From contig JANSXE010000003.1 in assembly GCA_024743195.1 (NCBI GenBank), positions 1-64,000 on the forward strand: 64,000 bases of DNA, written 5' to 3'. The notes under the pieces were generated by a model. It saw nothing but the letters and a program-made list of their open reading frames with translations, searched no databases and was not told the DNA's origin. Of this stretch, positions 16,032 to 26,669 are shown piece by piece (the stretch's first letter is position 1; each line of letters begins with the position of its first letter). Origin of the DNA: Alphaproteobacteria bacterium. GTDB taxonomy: Bacteria > Pseudomonadota > Alphaproteobacteria > UBA8366 > Aestuariispiraceae. The translations under genes were made by a program, and so were the position numbers.

Positions 16032-16069
16032 CAAAGCGGCGGGCATGCGCCGCCGGTGCGACTTTGCGC
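16029..16069 (+). other. Nested inverted repeat in glyA leader
   Basis: The outer arms GCGCAAA and TTTGCGC enclose an inner perfect hairpin GCGGCG-GGCATG-CGCCGC. The element lies about 110 nt upstream of the glyA ATG. It could be an RNA structure in the leader or an operator. No T-tract follows, so it is not a standard terminator. Confidence 0.5.
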
Positions 16070-16179
16070 GCCGGGTCTGCGCCCTATGGTCCCCGCGGTC
16101 GGCTTCCGCTGCGTGCGCGTGCGGCGGCGTGCGGAAGTCGGGTTTGGACGGATCACCAACGGAAAGGCGATTGGACGAC

Positions 16180-17490
16180 ATGGCTAGCGCAACCGCATCG
16201 GATCTGTACGGCTTCACCGGCTTCTTCGACCGTCCGCTCGAGGAGAGCGACCCGGACGTGTTCGCGGCGCTCGATCAAGAGCTCGTGCGGCAGAATGACG
16301 GGATCGAACTGATCGCGTCCGAGAACATCGTCAGCCGCGCCGTCATGCAGGCGGTCGGCTCGGTCAACACAAACAAGTACGCCGAGGGCTATCCGGGCCG
16401 GCGCTACTATGGCGGCTGCGAGCATGTCGACGTGGTCGAGGAGCTGGCGATTGAGCGGGCCAAGCAGCTCTTCAACTGCCAGTACGCGAACGTGCAGCCG
16501 CACTCCGGGGCGCAGGCCAATCAGGCGGTCTTCTTCGCGCTGATGCAGCCCGGCGACTGCTTCATGGGCCTGTCGCTGGACGCCGGCGGCCACCTGACCC
16601 ACGGCGCGGCGCCGAACCAGTCCGGAAAATGGTTCAAGGCGGTGCAGTATCATGTCCGCAAGGAGGACGCGCTGATCGACTTCGACGAGGTCGAGCGGCT
16701 GGCCAAGGAGCACAAGCCGAAGATCATCATCGCCGGCGGCTCGGCCTATCCGCGAATCATCGATTTCAAGCGGTTTCGGGAGATCGCGGACTCCGTCGGC
16801 GCCTATCTGATGGTCGATATGGCGCATTTCGCGGGGCTCGTCGCCGGCGGCGTCCATCCGAACCCGTTGGAGCATGCGCATGTCGCCACCACGACGACGC
16901 ACAAGACCCTGCGCTGCACGCGCGGCGGCCTGATCCTGACCAACGACGAAGCGCTGGCGAAGAAGTTCAACTCCGCCATCTTCCCCGGGCTGCAGGGCGG
17001 ACCGTTGATGCACGTCATCGCCGGCAAGGCGGTCGGCTTCGGCGAGGCGCTGCGCCCGGAGTTCAAGGAGTACGCCGCCGCAATCGTGCGCAACGCGCGC
17101 ATGCTCTCCCAGACGCTGGTCGAGGGCGGGCTGGACATCGTCTCCGGCGGCACCGACACGCATCTGATGCTGGTCGATCTGCGCCCCAAGGGCCTGACCG
17201 GCAACATCGCGGAGAAGAGCCTGGAGCGCGCCGGGATCACCTGCAACAAGAACGGCATCCCGTTCGATCCGGAGAAGCCGATGGTGACCAGCGGCGTGCG
17301 GCTCGGCACGCCGGCGGGGACCACGCGCGGCTTCGGCGAGGCGGAGTTCCGTCAGGTCGGCCAGCTCATCGTGGAGGTGCTCGACGGCCTCGCGGCCAAC
17401 CGCGAGGACAATGGCGCCGTGGAAGCCTCGGTGCATGAGCGGGTGACGGCCCTGTGCCGGCGCTTCCCGCTCTACGACCGGCCGTACTGA
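16180..17490 (+). CDS. glyA: Serine hydroxymethyltransferase
   Basis: This PLP enzyme interconverts serine and glycine, charging tetrahydrofolate with a one-carbon unit. The 436-residue protein has [34 protein letters not shown], the cofactor lysine K242 in [14 protein letters not shown], and the C-terminal [16 protein letters not shown]. The ATG at 16180 gives normal family length; the open frame extends 153 codons upstream without similarity. It heads the gene run glyA-nrdR-ribD-ribE-ribH-nusB-thiL, with nrdR 42 bp downstream. Confidence 0.97.
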   Translation: MASATASDLYGFTGFFDRPLEESDPDVFAALDQELVRQNDGIELIASENIVSRAVMQAVGSVNTNKYAEGYPGRRYYGGCEHVDVVEELAIERAKQLFNCQYANVQPHSGAQANQAVFFALMQPGDCFMGLSLDAGGHLTHGAAPNQSGKWFKAVQYHVRKEDALIDFDEVERLAKEHKPKIIIAGGSAYPRIIDFKRFREIADSVGAYLMVDMAHFAGLVAGGVHPNPLEHAHVATTTTHKTLRCTRGGLILTNDEALAKKFNSAIFPGLQGGPLMHVIAGKAVGFGEALRPEFKEYAAAIVRNARMLSQTLVEGGLDIVSGGTDTHLMLVDLRPKGLTGNIAEKSLERAGITCNKNGIPFDPEKPMVTSGVRLGTPAGTTRGFGEAEFRQVGQLIVEVLDGLAANREDNGAVEASVHERVTALCRRFPLYDRPY

Positions 17491-17532
17491 GCGGCCCGCG
17501 CGCGCCGTCGAAAGCAGTGAGGGGGAGCCCCG

Positions 17533-18009
17533 ATGAAGTGTCCGTTCTGTCAGCATGACGACACGCAGGTTAAGGACTCGCGTCCGACCGAGGACAATTC
17601 GGCGATCCGCCGGCGGCGGCTGTGCCTGAATTGCGGGGCCCGCTTCACCACCTTCGAGCGCGTGCAACTGCGCGAGCTGACCGTCGTGAAGTCCGGCGGC
17701 GTGCGCGAGCCGTTCGACCGCGACAAGCTGATCCGGTCGATGCAGATCGCGCTGCGCAAGCGCAATGTCGAGCTCGACCGGGTCGAGCGGGTCGTGAACT
17801 CCATCGTGCGGCGCCTCGAAAGCTCGGGCGAGAGCGAGATTCCCTCGCAGACCGTCGGTCAGCTCGTCATGGAGGCGCTGCTGCAGCTCGACCAGGTCGC
17901 CTATGTGCGCTTCGCCTCGGTCTACAAGAACTTCCGGGAGGCGAAGGACTTCTCGGAATTCATCGAACGCGACGTGAGCCGCGACCGGGCCGGCGCGCTC
18001 GACGATTGA
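17533..18009 (+). CDS. nrdR: Transcriptional repressor NrdR
   Basis: NrdR is the ATP/dATP-sensing repressor of ribonucleotide reductase genes. The 158-residue protein has the N-terminal zinc ribbon (CPFC at residues 3-6 and CLNC at 31-34) and the RRRRLC segment. The ATP-cone starts at [17 protein letters not shown] and ends with [11 protein letters not shown]. It follows glyA by 42 bp, with GAGGGGGAG upstream, an order common in alphaproteobacteria. No nrdA/nrdJ gene is in the window. Confidence 0.97.
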   Translation: MKCPFCQHDDTQVKDSRPTEDNSAIRRRRLCLNCGARFTTFERVQLRELTVVKSGGVREPFDRDKLIRSMQIALRKRNVELDRVERVVNSIVRRLESSGESEIPSQTVGQLVMEALLQLDQVAYVRFASVYKNFREAKDFSEFIERDVSRDRAGALDD

Positions 18010-18037
18010 CCGGCCTGCGGTCATCGGCCGTGCGGCG

Positions 18038-19159
18038 ATGACGGGTGCGTCCGAGAAACCCGAAGGGTGCGACGCGGACCGCCGCTTCATGCGGGCCGCC
18101 CTGTCGCTTGCGGCGCGCGGGTTGGGGCGCGTTGCGCCCAACCCCGCCGTCGGCTGCGTCCTGGTGCGCGCGGGGCGCGTTGTCGGCCGCGGCTGGACCC
18201 AGCCCGGCGGGCGCCCGCACGCCGAGACGGAGGCCTTGTCCCGCGCCGGCGAGGCGGCGCGCGGCGCCACCGCCTACGTGACGCTGGAGCCCTGCAGCCA
18301 TCACGGAAAAACCCGGCCCTGCGCCGACGCGCTGATCGAGGCCGGCGTCGCCCGAGTCGTCGCCGCCATGGCGGATCCGGACGACCGCGTCTCCGGCCGG
18401 GGGATCGAGCGGCTGCGCGCCGCGGGGATCGCGACCGACGTCGGGCTGCTGGAGGCGGAGGCGCAGGCGCTCAATCTCGGCTTCGTGCTGAACCGCATGG
18501 CCGGGCGGCCGATGGTCACCCTCAAGCTCGCGACCACGCTGGATGGGCGCATCGCGACCGCCGCCGGCGAGAGCCAGTGGATCACGGGGGCCGAGGCGCG
18601 CGCCGAAGCGCATCTGCTGCGCGCGCGGCACGACGCCGTCGCGGTCGGGATCGGCACGGCGCTGGCCGACGATCCCAGTCTGACGGTGCGGCTGCCCGGC
18701 CTTTCCGGCCTGCCGCAGCCGCTGCGCGTGATCTTCGACAGCCGGGCCCGGTTGCCGGCGGACGCCCGGTTGTGCGACGGGGCCGCGGAGACCCTGGTTC
18801 TTGCAGGGGAGAGCCCGCCGGTGCGGATCGGCGCAGCGGAAGTCCTGGCCTGTCCGACCGACCCGTCGGGCCGCCTGGATGCGGCGGAAGCGTTGCGGCG
18901 GCTCGGCGCGCGCGGGATCACCCGGCTGCTGGTGGAGGGCGGCGGAGAGCTGGCCGCCTCGCTGCTGCGCGCCGGGTGCGTCGACCGGGTCGTCTGGTTC
19001 CGGGCGGGCGCGGTGATCGGCGGCGACGGGCGCGCCGGCGTCGGGCCGCTCGCCCTGCGGGCGCTGGCCGACGCTCCGCGTTTCCGACTGACGGCGCAAC
19101 GCGCCGTGGGACCCGACGTTCTGGAGGAGTGGGCGCGCGGGCCGGCGCCGCCGCTTTGA
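18038..19159 (+). CDS. ribD: Bifunctional riboflavin deaminase/reductase RibD
   Basis: RibD performs two successive steps of riboflavin synthesis. The N-terminal zinc deaminase domain has HAE at residues 61-63 and the PCSHHGKTRPC motif with Cys86 and Cys95. The C-terminal NADPH reductase domain starts near residue 160 with MVTLKLATTLDGRIATAAGESQWITG and ends with RLLVEGGGELAASLL. The length (373) is normal. It lies 28 bp after nrdR and 116 bp before ribE. Confidence 0.96.
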   Translation: MTGASEKPEGCDADRRFMRAALSLAARGLGRVAPNPAVGCVLVRAGRVVGRGWTQPGGRPHAETEALSRAGEAARGATAYVTLEPCSHHGKTRPCADALIEAGVARVVAAMADPDDRVSGRGIERLRAAGIATDVGLLEAEAQALNLGFVLNRMAGRPMVTLKLATTLDGRIATAAGESQWITGAEARAEAHLLRARHDAVAVGIGTALADDPSLTVRLPGLSGLPQPLRVIFDSRARLPADARLCDGAAETLVLAGESPPVRIGAAEVLACPTDPSGRLDAAEALRRLGARGITRLLVEGGGELAASLLRAGCVDRVVWFRAGAVIGGDGRAGVGPLALRALADAPRFRLTAQRAVGPDVLEEWARGPAPPL

Positions 19160-19275
19160 TCCGTCGTCGCATGCGGCCGGCCCGTCATGAGGGGCTTTCC
19201 TGAGCCGCGCCGCCGGTCTACATACGCCGCCTGTCGGGCCGAGCGTCTCAGCCCGGCCGACCGAGCGGAGCCGTC

Positions 19276-19878
19276 ATGTTCACCGGAATAGTCACCGATT
19301 TGGGTCGCGTGCGCAGCGTAGAGGCGCGCGGCGACGCGCGCTTCACCCTCGCGACCGCCTATGCGGTGGAGGAGATCGCGCTGGGCGCCTCGATCGCCTG
19401 CAACGGCTGCTGCCTGACCGTGACGGAGACCGGCCGCGACGCGGACGGAACCGGCTGGTTCGCCGTCGACGCGTCCGCGGAGACGCTGTCCAAGACGACG
19501 CTCGGCGCGTGGGGCGAGGGAACGCCGGTCAATCTCGAGCGCGCGCTGCGCCTCGGCGACGAGTTGGGCGGGCATTTCGTTCTCGGCCATGTGGACGGGG
19601 TCGCCGAGGTGCTGGATCGCGCGGCCGAGGGCGATAGCTGGCGCTTCGGCTTCCGCGCGCCGGCGGACCTGCGGCGCTTCATCGCGCCGAAGGGGTCGAT
19701 CGTGCTGGACGGCGTCTCGCTGACGGTCAACGAAGTCGACGGCGAGCGTTTCGGCGTCAACATCATCCCGCACACGTATGAGGTGACGGCGTTTCGCGCG
19801 CTTGGCGCCGGCGACCGGGTCAATCTTGAGGTGGACGCCCTCGCACGCTACGTTGCGCGCCTTCTGGACCGGGAGTGA
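19276..19878 (+). CDS. ribE: Riboflavin synthase alpha subunit
   Basis: Riboflavin synthase dismutates two molecules of 6,7-dimethyl-8-ribityllumazine. The 200-residue protein starts with the invariant MFTGIV and shows two lumazine-binding repeats. Repeat one has SIACNGCCLTVTE and GDELGGHFVLGHVDG; repeat two has GSIVLDGVSLTVNEVDG and IIPHTYEVTAF. It precedes ribH by 10 bp. No FMN riboswitch is visible in the 116-bp spacer upstream. Confidence 0.97.
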   Translation: MFTGIVTDLGRVRSVEARGDARFTLATAYAVEEIALGASIACNGCCLTVTETGRDADGTGWFAVDASAETLSKTTLGAWGEGTPVNLERALRLGDELGGHFVLGHVDGVAEVLDRAAEGDSWRFGFRAPADLRRFIAPKGSIVLDGVSLTVNEVDGERFGVNIIPHTYEVTAFRALGAGDRVNLEVDALARYVARLLDRE

Positions 19879-19888
19879 CACCAAGCCG

Positions 19889-20350
19889 ATGGCGGATGCG
19901 CGCCCAAACATCATGATCGTCGAAGCCCGGTTCTACGAGGACCTGGCGGACGAACTCGCGCGCGGCGCGATCGCGGCGTTGGACGCGGCCGGCGCGAGCT
20001 GGGAGCGCTTCGCCGTCCCCGGCGCGTTCGAGATCCCGGGCGCCATCAACATGGCGCGCAAGGCCCAGCTCCATCAGGGGCGGCCGCGCTTCGACGGCTA
20101 TGTGGCGCTGGGCGTCGTGATCCGCGGCGAGACGACCCACTACGATTATGTCTGCGGCGAGAGCGCGCGGGCGCTGATGGATCTCTCGGTCGAGCACAGC
20201 CTGGCGATCGGCTACGGCATCCAAACCGTGGAGAACCGCGTCCAGGCCTGGGCGCGCGCCAGCGTCGAGGACAAGAACAAGGGCGGCGGCGCGGCGGAAG
20301 CCTGCCTCGCCATGATCGCGCTCGGCCGCAGCCTCGGCCTCGACGGCTGA
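19889..20350 (+). CDS. ribH: 6,7-dimethyl-8-ribityllumazine synthase
   Basis: RibH condenses the RibD-pathway pyrimidine with dihydroxybutanone phosphate. The 153-residue protein has VEARFYEDLADELARGA, the substrate segment VPGAFEIPGAI, the phosphate-binding GVVIRGETTHYDYVC with the catalytic histidine, and VENRVQAWARA. I chose the ATG at 19889; the longer frame overlaps ribE. ribBA, which supplies dihydroxybutanone phosphate and often lies between ribE and ribH, is absent here. Confidence 0.96.
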   Translation: MADARPNIMIVEARFYEDLADELARGAIAALDAAGASWERFAVPGAFEIPGAINMARKAQLHQGRPRFDGYVALGVVIRGETTHYDYVCGESARALMDLSVEHSLAIGYGIQTVENRVQAWARASVEDKNKGGGAAEACLAMIALGRSLGLDG

Positions 20351-20387
20351 GCGGCGGGCGGGCGGCGCAGCGGATCGGACCCCGGCA

Positions 20388-20981
20388 ATGGCGGCGAAGA
20401 AGACGGTCGGCAAATCTTCCCGGACCCTGGCGGCCCGGCTCGCCGCCGTGCAGGCGCTCTATGACATCGAAATGACCGAGCACGGCGCCCGCGACGTGAT
20501 CGCGGCGTTCACCGCGCGCGGGGGATCGGCGTCGCTGGAGGGGGAAGAGGTTCCCGCCGACCCCCAGCTCTTCGCCGACATCGTGCGCGGCGTCGACGCG
20601 GAGCGCGCCGCCCTGGACGAGATGATCGTCGGCGCCGGCCGCGCCGGCCGGCGGGTCGAGGCGCTGCTGCAATCGGTCCTGCGCGCGGGCGCGTTCGAAC
20701 TCTGGCGTCACCCGAAGGTCGATGCGGCGCTGGTGATCTCGCATTATTTGAGCGTTGCGGCCGCCTTCTATGATCGGGCGGAGGTCGGTTTGGTGAACGG
20801 CGTGCTGGATGCGCTCGCCAAGCGGCTGCGCGCCGGCGCCGTCTCGACGCCCGAAGCGAACCCCGATCCCCGAAAGGACCCGCTGGAGGACCCGCTGGAG
20901 GACCCGCTGGAGGACCCGCTGGAAACGCCGATCGAGGACCCGCCTGCCGGCGCCGCGCCGGGCGGCGGGACCTCCGGCTGA
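20388..20981 (+). CDS. nusB: Transcription antitermination factor NusB with acidic repeat tail
   Basis: NusB binds boxA RNA with NusE during rRNA antitermination. Residues about 10-150 form the usual helical domain (RLAAVQALYDIEMTEHGARDVIAAF, LLQSVLRAGAFELWRHPKVDAALVISHYLSVAAAFYDRAEVGLVNGVLDALAKRLR). A tail of about 40 residues follows, not found in standard NusB. It is encoded by four in-frame copies of a 12-bp unit giving (DPLE)4 and is rich in Asp/Glu/Pro/Gly. The start fits the family. It is the sixth gene of the glyA-thiL run. Confidence 0.94.
   Translation: MAAKKTVGKSSRTLAARLAAVQALYDIEMTEHGARDVIAAFTARGGSASLEGEEVPADPQLFADIVRGVDAERAALDEMIVGAGRAGRRVEALLQSVLRAGAFELWRHPKVDAALVISHYLSVAAAFYDRAEVGLVNGVLDALAKRLRAGAVSTPEANPDPRKDPLEDPLEDPLEDPLETPIEDPPAGAAPGGGTSG
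20877..20924 (+). repeat. 12-bp tandem repeat (4 copies) in nusB
   Basis: GACCCGCTGGAG occurs four times in direct succession (last copy with one change). It is in frame and encodes Asp-Pro-Leu-Glu repeats in the NusB C-terminal tail. Confidence 0.95.
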
Positions 20982-20997
20982 GCGGCGGGTAGGGCCG

Positions 20998-21993
20998 GTG
21001 ACCGATCCGGCGGGCCCGCGGCGGCTGGGCGAATTCGGCCGCATCGCCCGCTACATGCGCCCGTTGAGCGAGGGATTCGCCGGGGCGCGGGGCCTGCGCG
21101 ACGATGCGGCGATCCTCGATCCGCCGAAGGGCTGCTCCCTCGTCGTCACCACGGACACCATCGTCGCGGGCGTGCACTTCGTCGGCGACGAGGGGCCGGG
21201 CGACGTGGCCGCAAAGGCGTTGCGGGTCAATCTCTCCGATCTCGCGGGCATGGGGGCGCAGCCCTTCTGTTATGCGCTCAATCTGGCGCTGCCGCAGTCG
21301 CTCGAGGATGCGTGGCTGGAGGCCTTCTGCGCCGAGCTGGCGGCCGAGCAGGCGCGGTTCGGGCTGCATCTCGTGGGCGGGGACAGCGTCTCGACCCCGG
21401 GTCCGGTGACGGTGACGCTGACCGCTTTCGGCGTCGTCCCGGCGGGGCGCGCCTTGCATCGCGACGGCGGCGAGGCGGGCGACGACGTTTGGGTCAGCGG
21501 GACGATCGGCGACGGGCTGTTGGGGTTGGAGGCGGTCCGGGCGCACGCGCACGGTCCGCAGGCGGCCTATCTGATCGCGCGCTATCGGCGTCCCGAGCCG
21601 CGGCTTGCCTTGGGCGCGCGGCTGGTCGGGGTCGCCCGGGCGGCGCTGGACGTCTCCGACGGCCTGATCGCCGATCTGGCCCATCTGGCGGAAGAGTCCG
21701 GCCTGGCGGCCGAGATCGCGGCGCCCTCCGTCCCGCTGTCGGAGGCCGCGGCGGAGCATCTCGCCGGCCATCCGGAGCGTTTCGCCGACCTGCTGACCGC
21801 GGGTGACGACTACGAACTGGTCTTCGCGGCGCCGCCGGCCGCGCGCGCCGATATCGAGGCCGTGGCTTTGGAGACGGCGACGCCCGTTGCGCGCATCGGG
21901 CGGCTGCTGGCGGGCGCGCCCGGGGCGGTCCGCGCCCTCGACAAGGCGGGCGCCGTCCTGCCCATCGATCGGACCGGCTATCGCCACGATTGA
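20998..21993 (+). CDS. thiL: Thiamine-monophosphate kinase
   Basis: ThiL phosphorylates thiamine monophosphate to the active pyrophosphate. The 331-residue protein has GLRDDAAIL, the metal-binding VVTTDTIVAGVHF, AAKALRVNLSDLAGMGAQP, HLVGGDSV and DVSDGLIADLAHLAEESG. The start is a GTG at 20998, 17 bp after nusB. The upstream in-frame extension would read through the nusB repeat in another frame as Arg/Trp repeats and is rejected. It closes the conserved nusB-thiL pair. Confidence 0.95.
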   Translation: MTDPAGPRRLGEFGRIARYMRPLSEGFAGARGLRDDAAILDPPKGCSLVVTTDTIVAGVHFVGDEGPGDVAAKALRVNLSDLAGMGAQPFCYALNLALPQSLEDAWLEAFCAELAAEQARFGLHLVGGDSVSTPGPVTVTLTAFGVVPAGRALHRDGGEAGDDVWVSGTIGDGLLGLEAVRAHAHGPQAAYLIARYRRPEPRLALGARLVGVARAALDVSDGLIADLAHLAEESGLAAEIAAPSVPLSEAAAEHLAGHPERFADLLTAGDDYELVFAAPPAARADIEAVALETATPVARIGRLLAGAPGAVRALDKAGAVLPIDRTGYRHD

Positions 21994-22076
21994 GAAATCG
22001 GGCTAGAACAGGCCCTTGGATCGGCGCCTGCCCGCCTTTCGGCGCGGCCGGCGCCTGACGGGGGCGCGGGCGCGGC

Positions 22077-22520
22077 GTGAAGAAGCTCTTGATCTTCGGC
22101 CTGCTGGGACTGCTGCTGTTGGGCGGCGGGGGCGGCGCCTATTGGTGGTTCATGCTGCGCGATGCGGGCGAGGAGGCGGCCGAAGCCGAACCGCCGCCGC
22201 AGGATCCGCCGGTTTTCCTCGAGCTCGACTCCCTCACGATCCCGGTGATCCGCAGCGGCTCGATCGTCAAATACGTGCTGCTCAAGATCACGCTGGAGGT
22301 CGAGGATCAGGGCGCGCGGGACGAGGTGGTCGACCGCATGCCGCGGCTCAAGGACGCCTTCCTGCGCGACCTGCACGACTATTTCGCGTCGATCCCGCTC
22401 GACAGCCCGGTCAATGTGCGCACGGTGAAACAGCGCCTGCAGCGCGTCGCCGATCGGCAAGCCGGACCCGGCGTCGTCAAGGACGTCCTGATCCAGGGCG
22501 CGTTCGAGAAAAGGAGTTGA
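22077..22520 (+). CDS. fliL: FliL-like flagellar basal-body-associated protein (orphan)
   Basis: The 147-residue protein has a single N-terminal transmembrane helix (residues about 4-27), an acidic Pro-rich linker, and a periplasmic FliL-type domain with VFLELDSLTIPVIRSGSIVKYVLLKITLEV. FliL proteins surround the stator-rotor interface and modulate flagellar torque. The start is a GTG. No other flagellar structural gene is nearby, and it follows thiL by 83 bp in an otherwise housekeeping run. It may serve the motor from a distant site or be a FliL-domain protein with another role. Confidence 0.75.
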   Translation: MKKLLIFGLLGLLLLGGGGGAYWWFMLRDAGEEAAEAEPPPQDPPVFLELDSLTIPVIRSGSIVKYVLLKITLEVEDQGARDEVVDRMPRLKDAFLRDLHDYFASIPLDSPVNVRTVKQRLQRVADRQAGPGVVKDVLIQGAFEKRS

Positions 22521-22602
22521 GAGCCGGGGCGGGCTTGACCGCTCGGGCGGCGCTGCGCACTGTTCGGGGAAAGCCTTACCCCGATGTCCCGCAGTCAGGC
22601 CC

Positions 22603-23895
22603 ATGACCCACGCCCCGCCAGAGAGCGCGCCTTCGAACGCGTCCGCCCGCCGCGACCCGACGAAGCGCAACGTCCTGATGCTGTGCATCGCGCTCGGGCT
22701 CAGCAACACGGGCGCGAGCCTGATCATGACCGTGACCGCGTTGACGGGCGTCATGCTGGCCGACCCGTCGGTGGTCTACGACCTGCCCTTCGTGGGGCCC
22801 TTGCCGGAGACGGCGTTGGCCACGCTCGGGCTGGGCGTTCAGTTCATCGGCACGATGGCCTCGACCGTGCCGGCGTCGCTGCTGATGGGGCGGATCGGCC
22901 GGCGCGCCGGCTTCACGATCGGCCAGTTGATCGGCCTGACCGGCGGCGCGGTGGCCGTTCTGGCGATCCTGGAAGGCGATTTCTGGCTCTTCGTCTACGC
23001 CGGCTTCATGATCGGGATCCATAACGCCTTCTGGCAGTATTACCGCTTCGCCGCGGCGGATACGGCGTCGGAGGCCTTCAAGCCGAAGGCGATCAGCTAT
23101 GTGATGATCGGGCCGATCTTCGCCGGGATCTTCGGCCCCGAGATCGCCAAGCACAGCCGGGAGCTGATCGAGGGTGCGGCTTTCGCCGGCTCCTACGCCG
23201 CGGTGGCGGGGCTTTCGCTGCTGGCGCTCGGCATCCTGCAGTTCCTCGACATTCCGAAGCCGACCCTGGCGGAGCGCAAGGAGTCGGGCCGGCCGCTCGG
23301 CGAGATCGCCCGCAATCCGACCTTCCCGGTGGCGGTCTTCGCGGCCATGGTCGGCTACGCCAGCATGTCCTTCCTGATGACGGCGACGCCCTTGGCCATG
23401 ACCGCCTATGCGCATCCGTTCGAGGACGCGGCCTTCGTCATCCAGTGGCACGTCCTGGGCATGTTCGCGCCCAGCTTCGTCACCGGCCATCTGATGAAGC
23501 GCTTCGGGACGGCGACCATCATCCTGACCGGCTCGGTGCTGTTCCTGATCGCCGTCGGGATCAACGCGACCGGCGTGGGCATGCTGCAGTTCTGGTCGGC
23601 GCTGGTGCTGGTCGGGATCGGCTGGAACTTCATGTTCGTCGGCGGCACCACGCTGCTGACCGAGACCTACCGGCCCGAGGAGAAGTCGAAGGTGCAGGCC
23701 CTGAACGACTTCTGCGTCTTCTCGACCGTCGCCTTCGCGAGCCTTCTGTCCGGCGTGCTGCAGAGCGTCTATGGCTGGCAGGTGGTGAACGCCTCGGTCG
23801 GCGTCGCGATGGCCTCTGCGCTGGTCCTCCTGATCTGGTTCAAGCTGGTGGTGCGCCGCCGCGCGCGCCGCAACGCGCGCCATGGGGCGGTCTGA
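22603..23895 (+). CDS. Major facilitator superfamily transporter
   Basis: The 430-residue protein has twelve predicted hydrophobic helices with the usual central cytoplasmic loop (IPKPTLAERKESGRPLGEIARNP) and a basic C-terminus RRRARRNARHGAV. Short basic loops such as MGRIGRRAGF fit MFS topology. The N-terminus is soluble and polar for about 20 residues. The substrate is not identifiable. An 11-bp duplication spans its stop codon, and a weak hairpin (CAACCG...CGGTTG near 23928-23947) lies downstream. Confidence 0.88.
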   Translation: MTHAPPESAPSNASARRDPTKRNVLMLCIALGLSNTGASLIMTVTALTGVMLADPSVVYDLPFVGPLPETALATLGLGVQFIGTMASTVPASLLMGRIGRRAGFTIGQLIGLTGGAVAVLAILEGDFWLFVYAGFMIGIHNAFWQYYRFAAADTASEAFKPKAISYVMIGPIFAGIFGPEIAKHSRELIEGAAFAGSYAAVAGLSLLALGILQFLDIPKPTLAERKESGRPLGEIARNPTFPVAVFAAMVGYASMSFLMTATPLAMTAYAHPFEDAAFVIQWHVLGMFAPSFVTGHLMKRFGTATIILTGSVLFLIAVGINATGVGMLQFWSALVLVGIGWNFMFVGGTTLLTETYRPEEKSKVQALNDFCVFSTVAFASLLSGVLQSVYGWQVVNASVGVAMASALVLLIWFKLVVRRRARRNARHGAV

Positions 23896-23921
23896 TCGCG
23901 GCCTGATCGCGGCCTGATCGC
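23892..23921. repeat. 11-bp tandem repeat across MFS stop codon
   Basis: The unit CTGATCGCGGC is repeated (third copy partial). The first copy contains the TGA stop of the MFS gene, so the stop codon and its context are duplicated. Confidence 0.85.
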
Positions 23922-24163
23922 CTCGGGGTTTTCCAACCGTTCCATAGCGGTTGCTTCGCCGTGCGCCGTCGCTTACGCTCGCGCCGCTTTTCGGGGGAGC
24001 TGCGAGCGATTCGCGCATCAGCGGAGCCTCGGAACGTGCGCGTGACAAGAAGGATGCAGGACCCGACTTCCTGGGGCCCGCGCTGAGAGGCGCTGCGGGA
24101 GCGGACCCTGACGAAGATATCGCGTTTCGCAAGTGATACGGACATGAAGGGGAACGGAAAGCC

Positions 24164-26260
<2,097 letters not shown>

Positions 26261-26288
26261 TCGCGGAACCGCACGCCTGACGCGAGAG

Positions 26289-26320
26289 CGCCCCCGGCCG
26301 GAGACGGCCGGGGGCGTTTC
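26289..26320 (+). terminator. Intrinsic terminator of hppA
   Basis: A perfect 12-bp stem (CGCCCCCGGCCG / CGGCCGGGGGCG) with a GAGA loop is followed by TTTC. The T-run is short, but the stem is very strong and lies 28 bp after the hppA stop. Confidence 0.75.
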
Positions 26321-26332
26321 GCGTCTGGGGCG

Positions 26333-26366
26333 CCACCGTCAGGCCCCACCGTCAGGCCCCACCGTC
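26333..26366. repeat. 13-bp tandem repeat
   Basis: The unit CCACCGTCAGGCC occurs about 2.6 times between hppA and the pseudogene region. The stop codon of the minus-strand remnant lies inside it. Confidence 0.85.
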
Positions 26367-26669
26367 GGGCGGGCCGCGCGGCGTCCGGGGCGCATGGCGA
26401 CGCACCCAGACGCCGATCGGCGGGCTGACCAGCACGCTCGGCCCGAGCCAGACGACGCGGTCCGGAAGAACCGGCAGATTGACGACCGCGAAGGCCGTCA
26501 GGCTTGCGATCCAGGCGCCGCCCATGCGCTGGATGCGCCGGGCGGTTCGCTCGGAGGGCGCCGCCCCGCCGCGCCGTCCGGCGGCGAGGCCCGACCCGGC
26601 GGCGGCCGCCAGCCCGATCCCGAAGACGGACAACGGCGCCGCCTGCGTCCAGGCGCCGTGCCGGATGCG
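26352..26669 (-). pseudogene. Remnant of a DUF2306-like membrane protein (C-terminal part)
   Basis: The minus-strand frame ends with about 100 residues that look like the last part of a DUF2306-type four-helix membrane protein. They include PLSVFGIGLAAAAGSGLA, then RRIQRMGGAWIASLTAFAV and LPDRVVWLGPSVLVSPPIG with a final basic VRRH. Upstream of this the frame turns into non-protein-like sequence that is antisense to the LytTR remnant. The N-terminal half is therefore missing, with no plausible start codon. I read it as a truncated relic. The family assignment is from pattern memory only. Confidence 0.5.

Larger units (their letters stand above)
15831..16179 (+). other. glyA 5' leader region, no gene recognised
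   Basis: This GC-rich stretch between mucR and glyA has open frames on both strands but no recognisable protein. It holds an 11-bp tandem duplication and a nested hairpin (annotated separately). I looked for glycine, ZTP/pfl and SAM-type riboswitch cores and did not find them. Confidence 0.5.

Noticed and set aside
15831-16179. Glycine or ZTP riboswitch in front of glyA
   Set aside because: I found no CCGNCUGGGCA-type ZTP core and no tandem glycine aptamer cores; only an unassigned hairpin remains.
24075-24135. A stretch upstream of hppA with GGGGCCC, CTGAGA and GACCCTGA, resembling parts of a TPP riboswitch
   Set aside because: Only the CTGAGA and a weak GGGG/ACCC part fit. The conserved second arm with the CTGATCTGG...CCAGCG pattern is missing, and hppA is not a thiamine gene.
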